Source of the DNA: Novosphingobium sp. BW1
GTDB lineage: Bacteria; Pseudomonadota; Alphaproteobacteria; Sphingomonadales; Sphingomonadaceae
Reading direction: 5' to 3'
Assembly: GCF_008107685.1 (NCBI RefSeq)
Contig: NZ_VIRF01000082.1
Coordinates: 123,343-187,342, forward strand
Length of the DNA: 64,000 nt
The notes under the pieces were generated by a model, which did no database searches, was not told where the DNA came from, and saw only the letters and a program-made list of their open reading frames with translations. A program made the position numbers and the translations under genes. Every line of letters begins with the position of its first letter. Position 1 is the stretch's first letter. Positions 26,824 to 35,166 of this stretch are shown here, piece by piece.

Positions 26824-28032
26824 TCAGGTCCCTGTTGTGGCGGGCGCCCGGGGCGCCTCACGCCAGCCGATGATGACATCGTCACCGGCCTGCAGTTGGG
26901 ACGAGAACACCTCGGTGCGCCCGCCGTCGCTGCCCCCCGCGGTCACGAAAACGCGGCGCGGATTGCCATCCTCTCCCACGAGGTAGATCGAATCGCGACC
27001 GTCCATCGCCTCGCCCGCGGTGTCCGGGCGGAACTCCAGCGCTGCGTCGGGAACGAGCAGGACATTGCTGCGCGGCGCTAGCGCCACCTCGACGCGGGCG
27101 GCCATCCCTGGCTCGATGGCCTCGGTCGTGCCGGTAAGGCGGAAGTGGGCCACGCGCTTGCCGCTTGCTTCCTCGATCCGGTCTAGGACAGCGGTATGGG
27201 CGATGTCGGGCTGGGCTTCGAGCCGCACGCTGGCCTCGGCGCCTGGCTCCAGCGCCATCGCCGCCTTGCTGGCAAGCGGCACGCGTAAGGTCAGCCGGCT
27301 GCCGGGATGGACCAGCGTGAAGAGCAGCATGTCCTGCAACACGCCCTGGCCCTGGCTGAGATCGTGGACCACGACCACGCCGGCGAACGGCGCCCGGATC
27401 ACGCGGCCGCGGGCGCGCTCTTTCTCGGCCTCGACGTCGCTTTGCGCGGCATCGCGGCGCCCTTGCGCGGCAGCCAGGCCGTCGCGGGCGCGGCGGGCAT
27501 CGGCGCGGGCGCCTTCCATCTCGTTGGTGGAGGGCACGCGGTGGTTGGATTCGCGCCAGACCCTTTCGAAGCGGGCCAGGCGCGTCGATGTCTCCGAGAC
27601 AGAGACCTCGGCAGCCTCGACATCGGCCTGCGCCGAGGTCAGGCGCGCCGCGTGCGCGGCCAGCGTCTCGTCGCCGCCGGGGGCCTCGATCCGCGCGATG
27701 ACCTGTCCGTATTTTACTGTATCGCCTGATTTTACCGGCAGATCGGCGAGGCGTCCGTCGAGGCGTGCGCGGATCGGCAGTTCCTCGGCGCCATGGACCA
27801 TGCCCGCTTGGGAGAGGCGCGGCACGAAGTCGCCGCTTGTGATGCTGGCGACGTAGTAGGGATCATCGTTGCCCGCGACGAAGCGCACGAAGAGCGTGGC
27901 AATAGCGATGATGGCAAGGACGAGGACGACAAAGCTGATGAGCTGGCGGCGGCCTCGGCGGGGCGCTGCGCCCAGGAACGTGTCGAGCGAGCTGTCCGTG
28001 GACTGTGGGGCGGGCGTTTCGGCATTACTCAC
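26824..28032 (-). CDS. HlyD/MacA-type periplasmic adaptor protein
   Basis: Membrane-fusion protein of 402 aa. One N-terminal membrane helix is visible (LISFVVLVLAIIAIATLFVR). A split lipoyl domain follows, with ARLDGRLADLPVKSGDTVKY before and RAPFAGVVVVHDLSQGQGV after a coiled-coil hairpin (about residues 125-205). Beta-barrel and membrane-proximal domains complete it. It overlaps the outer-membrane factor gene by 8 bases, so the two make an envelope-spanning conduit. No inner-membrane pump (RND, ABC or MFS) is encoded beside it; instead opgG-opgH follow in the same direction. Confidence 0.85.
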   Translation of the reverse strand: MSNAETPAPQSTDSSLDTFLGAAPRRGRRQLISFVVLVLAIIAIATLFVRFVAGNDDPYYVASITSGDFVPRLSQAGMVHGAEELPIRARLDGRLADLPVKSGDTVKYGQVIARIEAPGGDETLAAHAARLTSAQADVEAAEVSVSETSTRLARFERVWRESNHRVPSTNEMEGARADARRARDGLAAAQGRRDAAQSDVEAEKERARGRVIRAPFAGVVVVHDLSQGQGVLQDMLLFTLVHPGSRLTLRVPLASKAAMALEPGAEASVRLEAQPDIAHTAVLDRIEEASGKRVAHFRLTGTTEAIEPGMAARVEVALAPRSNVLLVPDAALEFRPDTAGEAMDGRDSIYLVGEDGNPRRVFVTAGGSDGGRTEVFSSQLQAGDDVIIGWREAPRAPATTGT

Positions 28033-29275
28033 AGACCAGTACCTCCGGGCCGTCGGCGGGCGGGGCCGGGGGGGCGAGGTCGGCCTCGGACCAGCCTAAC
28101 CCTTGTGCATCCCAGCTGCCGATAGTTGCCTGCGCGCGGGCCGAGCGCGCGGAAATGCGCGCGTCGCCCAGCTTGCGCAGGGCGTCCTCGGCGACATAAA
28201 GCGTGGCCATCGTGCCCGTGCCGGTGCGATAGGCCAGGCGCGCGTCCTCGACTGTTTCGCGGGCCCGGGTCATGGCTGTTTCCAGCTTGGTCTGCCGCTC
28301 GGCCGAGAGAGCCATGCGGTCGCGGCTGGACGCCAGTTCGTCGAGCGCGGCGTCGCGCGCCTCGCGCCACTGGCGGACCACGGCGCGCGCAGGTGTCGCG
28401 GTGTCGGTTTGGGAGGGCGCGGCAGGGTCCTTCAGATCGGCCAGCGCGGCGGCGAGGTCCTCGTCGCCCACCTTGCTGGTTATCAGGTGCGCGATGAGGC
28501 GGCGTTCGAGCGCGAGGAGGTCAGCGCGCCGGGCAATGTCTTCAGGTGCGCTCTCTTCGGGCGGGAGCGCGCCAATGTCGGGCACCTGTCCGGTTTCGCC
28601 GAGTTTGGCTTCCAGCGCCGCGTCGCTGAGGCCGACCAGCTGCGCGAGCGCATGGCGGCTGTCCTCGTAGCGGCTCTGGAGAGTGCCGATATCATCGGTG
28701 CTCGCGGCGAGCGCGGTCCCGGCAAGACCTGTATCGACGCCCGAGACAAGGCCTGCTTCCTCGCGGAAGGCCGCGATTTCGGCGTTGTCGCGGGTGGTCG
28801 CAAGGGCGCTGCGGCGCGCTTCCAGCATCTCTTGCAGCTCGCGCGTTGCGATGTAGCGGCGTGCGATCCGAGCGGCAAGGTCGGCGCGCCTGTCGGCATA
28901 GGTGAAGGCGCGCGCGGCTTCCTCGGCGGCGTCCACATCGGTGCCGCGCGTGTCGAACAGGCGTCCGATACGCGTGTCGATGCGCCGCGCGTGTGAGCGT
29001 GCGCGTTCGTTGGCGCGGCGCAGTGCGAGCGCCTGGCAAGTTAGGTCGCGGTTTTGCGCAAGGCCCGTCTCGACCAGTTCGGCGAGCAGCGGATCGCCCG
29101 CGCTGCGCCACCAGTAGGGTTCTGCCGGTTCGCGCGCGGCGGCGGGCGCTGGGGCCAGGGTGGAGGCAGGCGTGGTGCGCGCGGTCGTTCCGGTACAGGC
29201 CGACAGGGCCATAGCGCAGGTCAGCGCAAGAGCAAAGGTAGGGCGCGGGGAGGAAGATTTGCAGGCGTAGGGCAC
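28025..29275 (-). CDS. TolC/NodT-type outer-membrane efflux lipoprotein
   Basis: Outer-membrane factor of about 416 aa. The lipobox LSAC ends the signal peptide TFALALTCAMALSAC. The helical repeats of the family follow, with AEPYWWRSAGDPLLAELVET and the second repeat near the C-terminus, RMALSAERQTKLETAMTRAR then LAYRTGTGTMATLYVAEDAL. The start is uncertain. The GTG at 29275 opens the signal peptide but has a weak ribosome site; the open frame extends to 29461 in sequence that does not look coding. It is first in the operon with the HlyD-type adaptor. Confidence 0.8.
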   Translation of the reverse strand: MPYACKSSSPRPTFALALTCAMALSACTGTTARTTPASTLAPAPAAAREPAEPYWWRSAGDPLLAELVETGLAQNRDLTCQALALRRANERARSHARRIDTRIGRLFDTRGTDVDAAEEAARAFTYADRRADLAARIARRYIATRELQEMLEARRSALATTRDNAEIAAFREEAGLVSGVDTGLAGTALAASTDDIGTLQSRYEDSRHALAQLVGLSDAALEAKLGETGQVPDIGALPPEESAPEDIARRADLLALERRLIAHLITSKVGDEDLAAALADLKDPAAPSQTDTATPARAVVRQWREARDAALDELASSRDRMALSAERQTKLETAMTRARETVEDARLAYRTGTGTMATLYVAEDALRKLGDARISARSARAQATIGSWDAQGLGWSEADLAPPAPPADGPEVLVCE

Positions 29276-29553
29276 GATGCTGCGATAGCGAAATTGCTTT
29301 CCAAGGCAATCGCCCTTGCGGAAAAACCCCGCGATGCGCGAGGTCTGTTCGACCGACCGTGTCGGGCGTGAGGCCCGATTGCCCTTCGTCACCTTGAATA
29401 CCCCCCACGCTTGCGCGAAATCCTCAAGGACCAAGCGGTCCCGTCTCCTGTGACTAGACACATGGAGACTGCAAATGTTTCCGCCGACTGTACAAGAATG
29501 TACGAAGCGGGGTGCTTGCAGGCGCGCATGGGCGCAGGCACACAGGAAAGATC

Positions 29554-29970
29554 ATGAAACAGGCAAGCGATATTCTGACTTTTGCAACCACAGGGTGCGG
29601 TCTTGTCGAGATCACCCGCGAGGTGGCGGATTGGGCGCGCGGCGCGCAGGTGGAGCAGGGCTTGCTTACTCTGCTGTGCCGCCATACCTCGGCCTCACTT
29701 CTGATCCAGGAAAACGCGGCGCCCGAAGTACGCCGGGACATTGTCGATTGGCTTGATCGCCTCGCGCCCGAAGGCCATCATTACCGTCATGACGACGAGG
29801 GGCCCGACGACATGCCCGCGCACTTGCGCGCCATTCTGACAGGCGTGAACCTGCAGATCCCGATCATCGGGGGGCGCCTTGCGCTGGGCACCTGGCAGGG
29901 CATTTATCTGGCCGAGCACCGCCTCCGCCCGCACCATCGGCAAGTCGCGGTTCATCTGATCGGGGCATAA
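29554..29970 (+). CDS. YjbQ/UPF0047 family protein (secondary thiamine-phosphate synthase-type)
   Basis: Small cytosolic protein of 138 aa of the UPF0047/YjbQ family, which shows weak thiamine-phosphate synthase activity in E. coli; the true role is unsettled. The signature is LLTLLCRHTSASLLIQENA with later GVNLQIPIIGGRLALGTWQG and IYLAEHR. The ATG at 29554 follows AGGAAAG. It is 21 bp upstream of the cytochrome b gene on the same strand, so co-transcription is likely though no functional link is obvious. Confidence 0.9.
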   Translation: MKQASDILTFATTGCGLVEITREVADWARGAQVEQGLLTLLCRHTSASLLIQENAAPEVRRDIVDWLDRLAPEGHHYRHDDEGPDDMPAHLRAILTGVNLQIPIIGGRLALGTWQGIYLAEHRLRPHHRQVAVHLIGA

Positions 29971-29991
29971 CAGGGGTACGAAGGAGCGAAC

Positions 29992-30840
29992 GTGGCAGGC
30001 ACCAAGGTACAGGAGAGCGAGCAAGGTGGTAGCAGGGTGATCCTGCGCCATCGCCTCTCGACGCGCCTGTGGCACGCGCTCAACGCGTTGACCCTGCTCG
30101 TTCTCCTGATGAGCGGCCTGATGATCTTCAACGCGCATCCGCGCCTCTACTGGGGGGAGTATGGCGCGAACTACGACGCGTCCTGGCTGAAGGTCTCCTC
30201 GGCGCGGATTGGCGCGCGTGAATTCGGGTTCGTGCAGGTCGCCAATTTTCGCGTGGAGACAACCGGGGCGCTGGGATTGTGGGAGGACCAGGACGGGCGC
30301 CTGCAGCGCCGCGCCTTTCCGTACTGGATGACGCTGCCCTCGCGTTACAGCCTGGCGCTCGCGCGGATCTGGCACCTGGCTTTCGCCTGGGGCCTGGCGC
30401 TGGGGCTGCTCGGCTATCTTCTCTGGTCGCTGTTGAACGGCCATCTGAGGCGCGATATCCATATCGCGCGCAAAGAATGGCACCCGCGCGCGATATGGCG
30501 GGACGTGACGGCCCACGCGCGGCTGCGCTTTCCCCGGGGAGAGGCCGCGCGGCATTACTCGGTTCTGCAGAAGCTCGCCTATGCCAGCGTGCTCTTCATC
30601 CTGCTGCCGGGCATGATCGCAACGGGGCTTGCCATGTCGCCGGGCACGGACGCCTGGGCGCCGCTCCTGACCCAAGCCGTAGGCGGGCGTCAGACTGCGC
30701 GGTCGCTACATTTCGTCTTCGCCTTCGGCCTTGTGCTCTTCTTTGGTGTTCACATGGCCATGGTGGTGCTGGCAGGCCCGATCAAGCATCTGCGGGCCAT
30801 CGTGACCGGACGGATGCGAATTGAAAAGGAGCCATCGTGA
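29992..30840 (+). CDS. Cytochrome b561-type membrane protein
   Basis: Di-haem cytochrome b of 282 aa with about four membrane helices: LWHALNALTLLVLLMSGLMI, LAFAWGLALGLLGYLLWSLL, SVLFILLPGMIATGLAM and HFVFAFGLVLFFGVHMAMVV. The haem-ligand histidines sit in LRHRLSTRLWHALN, RIWHLAF, SLHFVF and VHMAM. The GTG at 29992 has an AAGGAG site. It overlaps the molybdopterin oxidoreductase gene by 4 bases and is its likely electron partner, linking it to the quinone pool. Confidence 0.88.
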   Translation: MAGTKVQESEQGGSRVILRHRLSTRLWHALNALTLLVLLMSGLMIFNAHPRLYWGEYGANYDASWLKVSSARIGAREFGFVQVANFRVETTGALGLWEDQDGRLQRRAFPYWMTLPSRYSLALARIWHLAFAWGLALGLLGYLLWSLLNGHLRRDIHIARKEWHPRAIWRDVTAHARLRFPRGEAARHYSVLQKLAYASVLFILLPGMIATGLAMSPGTDAWAPLLTQAVGGRQTARSLHFVFAFGLVLFFGVHMAMVVLAGPIKHLRAIVTGRMRIEKEPS

Positions 30841-31622
30841 GCCGGATCCTGCGCCCCCGTGGCGGTCTTGCCGTCTCGCGTCGGGGGCTTCTTCGTGGCG
30901 GCGCCGTGGCGGTAGGCGGCTTTGCCCTGTCCGGGTGCGACGACCTGTGGCGCGCGGATGCGGCCAAGGGTGTTCTCACCCGCGCCGAAGGCCTGCACCG
31001 CTGGAGCCAGCGCGCGCTTGGTGGCGAGGCGCTGGCGCGGGAATACACCCGGGCCGATCTTTCGCCGCGCTTTCGCGCCAACGGCAGCCGGGGCGTGGCC
31101 GATGCCGCCTACCGCCGCCAGTTGGGTGAGGGCTTCGCGGGCTGGACTTTGCGCGTCGAAGGCCTGGTGGCCCGTCCACTCGACCTCTCGCTCGCCGCGC
31201 TCAAGGACCTGCCCCAGCGCAGCCAGATCACTCGGCACGACTGTGTCGAGGGGTGGAGCGCGATTGGCCAGTGGCGGGGGCCTCAACTGAGGGGGGTGCT
31301 CAGGCTTGCCGGTCTGTCCGAGCAGGCGCGTTACATCGTCTTCCACTGCGCGGACCTATACCACGGGCGGCCCTACTACGAATCGATCGATCTGGCCGAT
31401 GCCTTCCACCCCCAGACGATCCTCGCCTGGCAGATGAACGGCGCCCCGCTCGAAGAGGCGCACGGGGCGCCGTTGCGCCTGCGGGTCGAGCGCCAGCTGG
31501 GCTACAAGCACGCCAAGTTCGTGACCCGTATCGTCGCCGTGGACAGCCTCCAGGACGTCTACGGGGGCAAGGGCGGCTATTGGGAAGACGTGGGCGACTA
31601 CGCCTGGTACGCGGGAATCTGA
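30837..31622 (+). CDS. Molybdopterin-dependent oxidoreductase, Tat-exported lipoprotein (sulfite oxidase fold)
   Basis: Protein of 261 aa with the sulfite-oxidase-type molybdopterin domain. A Tat signal (VSRRGLLRGGAVAVGGF) runs into a lipobox (ALSGC, Cys34), so it should be a folded, lipid-anchored periplasmic enzyme. The molybdenum-ligating cysteine is in TRHDCVEGWSAIGQWRG (Cys136). The C-terminus GYKHAKFVTRI and YGGKGGYWEDVGDYAWYAGI is typical of the family. It works with the overlapping cytochrome b561 gene. This pair resembles but is not the MsrP-MsrQ methionine-sulfoxide reductase; the substrate is unknown. Confidence 0.88.
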   Translation: MSRILRPRGGLAVSRRGLLRGGAVAVGGFALSGCDDLWRADAAKGVLTRAEGLHRWSQRALGGEALAREYTRADLSPRFRANGSRGVADAAYRRQLGEGFAGWTLRVEGLVARPLDLSLAALKDLPQRSQITRHDCVEGWSAIGQWRGPQLRGVLRLAGLSEQARYIVFHCADLYHGRPYYESIDLADAFHPQTILAWQMNGAPLEEAHGAPLRLRVERQLGYKHAKFVTRIVAVDSLQDVYGGKGGYWEDVGDYAWYAGI

Positions 31623-31882
31623 GGGAGAGGAGCGGTCCAGTCTGCTCGCCTGCGACGGAAAATTCGGTTTGCGCGCACCGGGCATGGGTAATCGTGCGCG
31701 GGTGCGTCCTCAAACCTTCATAAACTTTCGAAAGTCATGCAAATTGCCGCTTTGCGCTCCTGGGCGGTTGCGCAAGCGAGGATGTCCTTGCACATTCGGC
31801 CGGTTCTCGCTCGATATCCGGCGGGGGTGCGCAGGCGCATGGGCGCTGCGCGCAGGGGGTTGCAGACTGGAGACTAGCACGA

Positions 31883-33397
31883 ATGGATTCGTTGACCGTT
31901 CTGGCCGCGGCAGGGCAGGCGCCCGGTGAGCCGAGCCTGATCGACCGCATCACCAACATCTCGGATTTCATCTGGGGTGGTACCTGGAACGGGGAGGAAG
32001 TGCTTCCGTTCCCGCCCATGGTGATCGTGCTCCTGGGCATTGGTCTCTACATGATGATCGGCCTGCGCTTCTATCCGCTGCGCAAGCTTGGGAGCGCCTT
32101 TGCCGGGCTCTTTGCCAAGAGCCAGAAGGGCGAAACCGGCGAGATCAGCCCGTTTGCCGCGCTGTCCACCGCGCTTTCGGGCCAGGTCGGCACGGGCAAC
32201 ATGGCCGGTGTCGCCACAGCGCTCGCCCTGGGTGGCCCCGGCGCAATCTTCTGGATGTGGGTGACTGCGCTCATCGGCATGGCGCTTGCTTTTGCCGAAG
32301 GCTCGCTCGCCATCCGCTACCGTGAACGTGGCCCGGATGGCAGCTGGCGCGGCGGCCCGATGACCTATATCGTGCGTGGCCTCGGGCCTGGCTGGACCTG
32401 GCTGGCGGTGATTTTCTGTATTGGCGCGCTGTGCTCCACCATCATCACCGGCAACGTCATCCAATCTAATGCACTGGCCGATTCGATGAACGAGCTGTTC
32501 GGCATCGAGGAGTGGCTGGGCGGCCTGATCGCGGCCGTGCTGGTGTTCGTGGTCATCGTCGGCGGCATCAAGTCGATCGGCGCGGTGGCCGAAAAGGTCG
32601 TGCCGTTCATGGGCCTTGCCTATTTCGTGATGGCGCTGATCGCGCTCATTCTCGATGCGCAGGACATTCCCGAATCCTTTGCCCGCATCTTCAACGGCGC
32701 CTTCTCTCCGCAGTCGGCCATGGGTGGCTTTGCCGGGGCTGGCGTCCTCATCGCGCTGCGCGCAGGTGTTGCGCGTGGCCTCTTCTCGAACGAGGCCGGG
32801 CAGGGCACCACCCCGATGGCGCATGCCGTTGCGCAGACCCGCGACCCGGAAGTCCAGGGCCGCATGGCGATGATGGGCACCTTCCTCGACACCATCGTGA
32901 TCTGCACCATGACCGCCCTGGTGATCCTGACTGTGGAGGGCGACTTCACCGCTGGCGGACAGGCCGTGGCGCACGCCTGGCAGTCGGATCTTACGGGCTT
33001 TGCCATGACCTCGGGCGCCTTTGCGGCCGCGTTCCCGACCCTCATTGCCGGTGTCCCGCTGGGTTCGGTGGTCGCCTCGATCGCGCTGATCATGTTCGTG
33101 TTCTCGACCATGCTGACCTTCAGCTATTACGGCGAGCGTACGATCACGTTTCTTTACGATCTGGTTCCGGGCTCGAACGCACGCGGCGAGAAGATCCTGC
33201 ACATGCTCTGGCGCGTGATCTACTGTGTGGGCGTGGTGATCGGCGCGGCGCAGCCGCTCGAACTGGTCTGGCGCATGGGCGACATCTCGAACGCCTCGAT
33301 GGCGCTGCCCAACCTTCTGGCCGTGGCGCTGCTTTCAGGCACGGTGTTCCGTATCGCCAAGGGCAAGGAAAAGCCTTCCGGCATCGATCCGTCCTGA
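31883..33397 (+). CDS. Alanine/glycine:cation symporter (AGCS family)
   Basis: Inner-membrane sodium:amino-acid symporter of 504 aa with about ten helices. AGCS hallmarks are present: SALSTALSGQVGTGNMAGVA with the conserved GTGNMAGVATALALGGPGA, FWMWVTALIGMALAFAEGSL and LFSNEAGQGTTPMAHAVAQT. The start is at MDSLTVLAAAG with a GGAG about 12 bases upstream. The gene stands alone and is closed by a shared hairpin terminator. The 260-bp leader contains the TGCGCGCAGG...TTGCAGAC block also seen before the M14 peptidase gene. Confidence 0.93.
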   Translation: MDSLTVLAAAGQAPGEPSLIDRITNISDFIWGGTWNGEEVLPFPPMVIVLLGIGLYMMIGLRFYPLRKLGSAFAGLFAKSQKGETGEISPFAALSTALSGQVGTGNMAGVATALALGGPGAIFWMWVTALIGMALAFAEGSLAIRYRERGPDGSWRGGPMTYIVRGLGPGWTWLAVIFCIGALCSTIITGNVIQSNALADSMNELFGIEEWLGGLIAAVLVFVVIVGGIKSIGAVAEKVVPFMGLAYFVMALIALILDAQDIPESFARIFNGAFSPQSAMGGFAGAGVLIALRAGVARGLFSNEAGQGTTPMAHAVAQTRDPEVQGRMAMMGTFLDTIVICTMTALVILTVEGDFTAGGQAVAHAWQSDLTGFAMTSGAFAAAFPTLIAGVPLGSVVASIALIMFVFSTMLTFSYYGERTITFLYDLVPGSNARGEKILHMLWRVIYCVGVVIGAAQPLELVWRMGDISNASMALPNLLAVALLSGTVFRIAKGKEKPSGIDPS

Positions 33398-33447
33398 TCA
33401 AAGGAGTGCGGTGTGGGCCTACCCGCGCCGCACATTTCCTTGCTTGC

Positions 33448-33493
33448 AAAGAAGAAGGCGCGCCGCGGACAGTTCCGGACGCGCCTTTTCTTT
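33448..33493. terminator. Terminator between the AGCS symporter and a small convergent gene
   Basis: Imperfect inverted repeat AAAGAAGGCGCG / CGCGCCTTTTCTTT with A-rich left and T-rich right ends, so it can act on both strands. Confidence 0.8.
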
Positions 33494-33510
33494 AAGGTCG
33501 GTGCGGCGTG

Positions 33511-33711
33511 TCAGCGCCCGGGCAGGCGCTCGACCGTGCCTTCGGGGGAGATGGCGAGATCGGGGTGCAGGGCGGTAATCGTCTCGCTCATGCGGTCGAG
33601 CGCGGATTGGACGAACGCGGCCTCAACGAGGAATTCCCGTTCGTCCAGCAAGACGAGAGCTTCGCGAAGCAAGCCATGTGCGCGAGCAATCTTGTCATTT
33701 GCCTGGTCCAT
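33511..33711 (-). CDS. Small hypothetical protein (helical)
   Basis: Protein of 66 aa (starts MDQANDKIARAHGLLREALV). It is almost entirely amphipathic helix with heptad-like spacing, ending in a short proline/glycine tail. I recognise no family. The upstream 135 bp is distinctly AT-rich for this genome and should hold its promoter; a terminator follows the gene. These support a real gene. A helical DNA- or protein-binding accessory is possible but unproven. Confidence 0.6.
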   Translation of the reverse strand: MDQANDKIARAHGLLREALVLLDEREFLVEAAFVQSALDRMSETITALHPDLAISPEGTVERLPGR

Positions 33712-33846
33712 GCAGCGCCCCGATTAAATTTATGCAAGGTTGCCAGTGACTAGGGCTTTTACCTTAGTTCTGCAAATATAAATCTAACCCATTTTGGAGA
33801 AATTTTGCAGTAACAAGTTGACGGGAGTGCGAACTGATAGAAAATT

Positions 33847-35166
33847 CTAAAGCGCAAGCTTGAGCCTCGCGGCGTACTCGCGGACTGCGCGGGGCTGGTC
33901 CGGCCAGATTCCACGTGTGTCGTAGACGAGCTTCTCGGCCCGTTCGGCCAAGGGAACGACCTTGAACACGTCGTGGTCGACCAGGACCACGAATATGTCG
34001 CAGGTCTCCAGGGCCTCGTCGATGTCGATCTGCGCGACGCCCGTGTCGGTGAACTCGATCGGGAGTTCCTCGGCGTAGGGCTCGACCACGTGGATGCGCG
34101 GGCCGAACTTGCGGACAAGGCGGCTGGTGATGAAGCGCGCCGGGCTCTCACGAAAATCGTCGATGTTGGCCTTGAAGGCAAGGCCCAGGCACGCGACCTT
34201 CGCGTTAGGGTGGGCCTCGATCAGCCCCTCGGCCTTGGCGATGACATGGTGCATCTTGTGGTCGTTGACCCCGCGGGCGGTGCGGATGAGAGGAGTGTCC
34301 TCGGGCGCGCCATGGACGATGAACCAGGGGTCGACCGCGATGCAGTGTCCGCCCACGCCCGGCCCCGGCGTTAGGATGTTGACGCGCGGGTGGCGGTTGG
34401 CCAGCCGGATCACTTCCCAGACATCCAGCCCCATTGCATCCGAGACGATCGAAAGCTCGTTGGCAAAGGCGATGTTGACGTCGCGGTAGGCGTTCTCGAC
34501 AAGCTTGGTCATCTCGGCCGAGCGCGCGTCGGTGGTGACGCATTCGCCGCGCACGAAGCGCTTGTAGAAGGCAAGCGCCTTGCGCGCGCAGCGCGGGGTG
34601 ATGCCGCCGATCGAGCGGTCGTTGTTGGTCAGTTCTTCCAGGATGCGCCCGGGCAGCACGCGCTCGGGGCAATAGGCGATGGAGATGTCGGGAGTCTCGT
34701 GCGTGAGGCCCGGGATCTTGAGATCGGGACGGGCCCTGGCAATGAGATCGCGCAGGTGCTCGGTCGTCCCCACAGGAGAGGTTGATTCCAGTATGACCGT
34801 GTCGCCGTGCTTGAGGACAGGCGCGATGGTCCGCCCCGCTTCCAGGACATAGGAGACATCGGGCGCATGCTTGCTCTTGCCTGTGCCGTCCTTGTGGAAG
34901 GGGGTGGGTACCGCGATCACGAAGACATCGGCGGGCGCAACCTGGCTCGAGGCGGACAGGAGCCCGCGCGCCACCACGCCCTGGACAAGGCCGTCGAGAT
35001 CGACTTCCTCGATGTGGATTTCACCCCGGTTGATTGTGTCGACCACGTTCTGGGAGACATCGAGGCCGAGCACCTTGCAGCCCGCCCGCGCGATCACCGC
35101 AGCGGTGGGAAGGCCAATGTAGCCAAGGCCGACGACGCAGACGCTGGGCTTAGTTTCCGACTTCAT
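33847..35166 (-). CDS. wecC: UDP-N-acetyl-D-mannosamine dehydrogenase (WecC-type)
   Basis: NAD-dependent nucleotide-sugar dehydrogenase of 439 aa that oxidises UDP-ManNAc to UDP-ManNAcA. The NAD site is VCVVGLGYIGLPTAAVIARA. SIAYCPERVLPGRILEEL and KLVENAYRDVNIAFANELS are present, and the catalytic cysteine lies in GPGVGGHCIAVDPWF. LGLAFKANIDDFRESPA belongs to the C-terminal domain. The start is at 35166 (MKSETKPS), overlapping wecB by 17 bases; the long upstream extension is out of family. With wecB it gives the UDP-ManNAc to UDP-ManNAcA branch for a surface polysaccharide. Confidence 0.92.
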   Translation of the reverse strand: MKSETKPSVCVVGLGYIGLPTAAVIARAGCKVLGLDVSQNVVDTINRGEIHIEEVDLDGLVQGVVARGLLSASSQVAPADVFVIAVPTPFHKDGTGKSKHAPDVSYVLEAGRTIAPVLKHGDTVILESTSPVGTTEHLRDLIARARPDLKIPGLTHETPDISIAYCPERVLPGRILEELTNNDRSIGGITPRCARKALAFYKRFVRGECVTTDARSAEMTKLVENAYRDVNIAFANELSIVSDAMGLDVWEVIRLANRHPRVNILTPGPGVGGHCIAVDPWFIVHGAPEDTPLIRTARGVNDHKMHHVIAKAEGLIEAHPNAKVACLGLAFKANIDDFRESPARFITSRLVRKFGPRIHVVEPYAEELPIEFTDTGVAQIDIDEALETCDIFVVLVDHDVFKVVPLAERAEKLVYDTRGIWPDQPRAVREYAARLKLAL

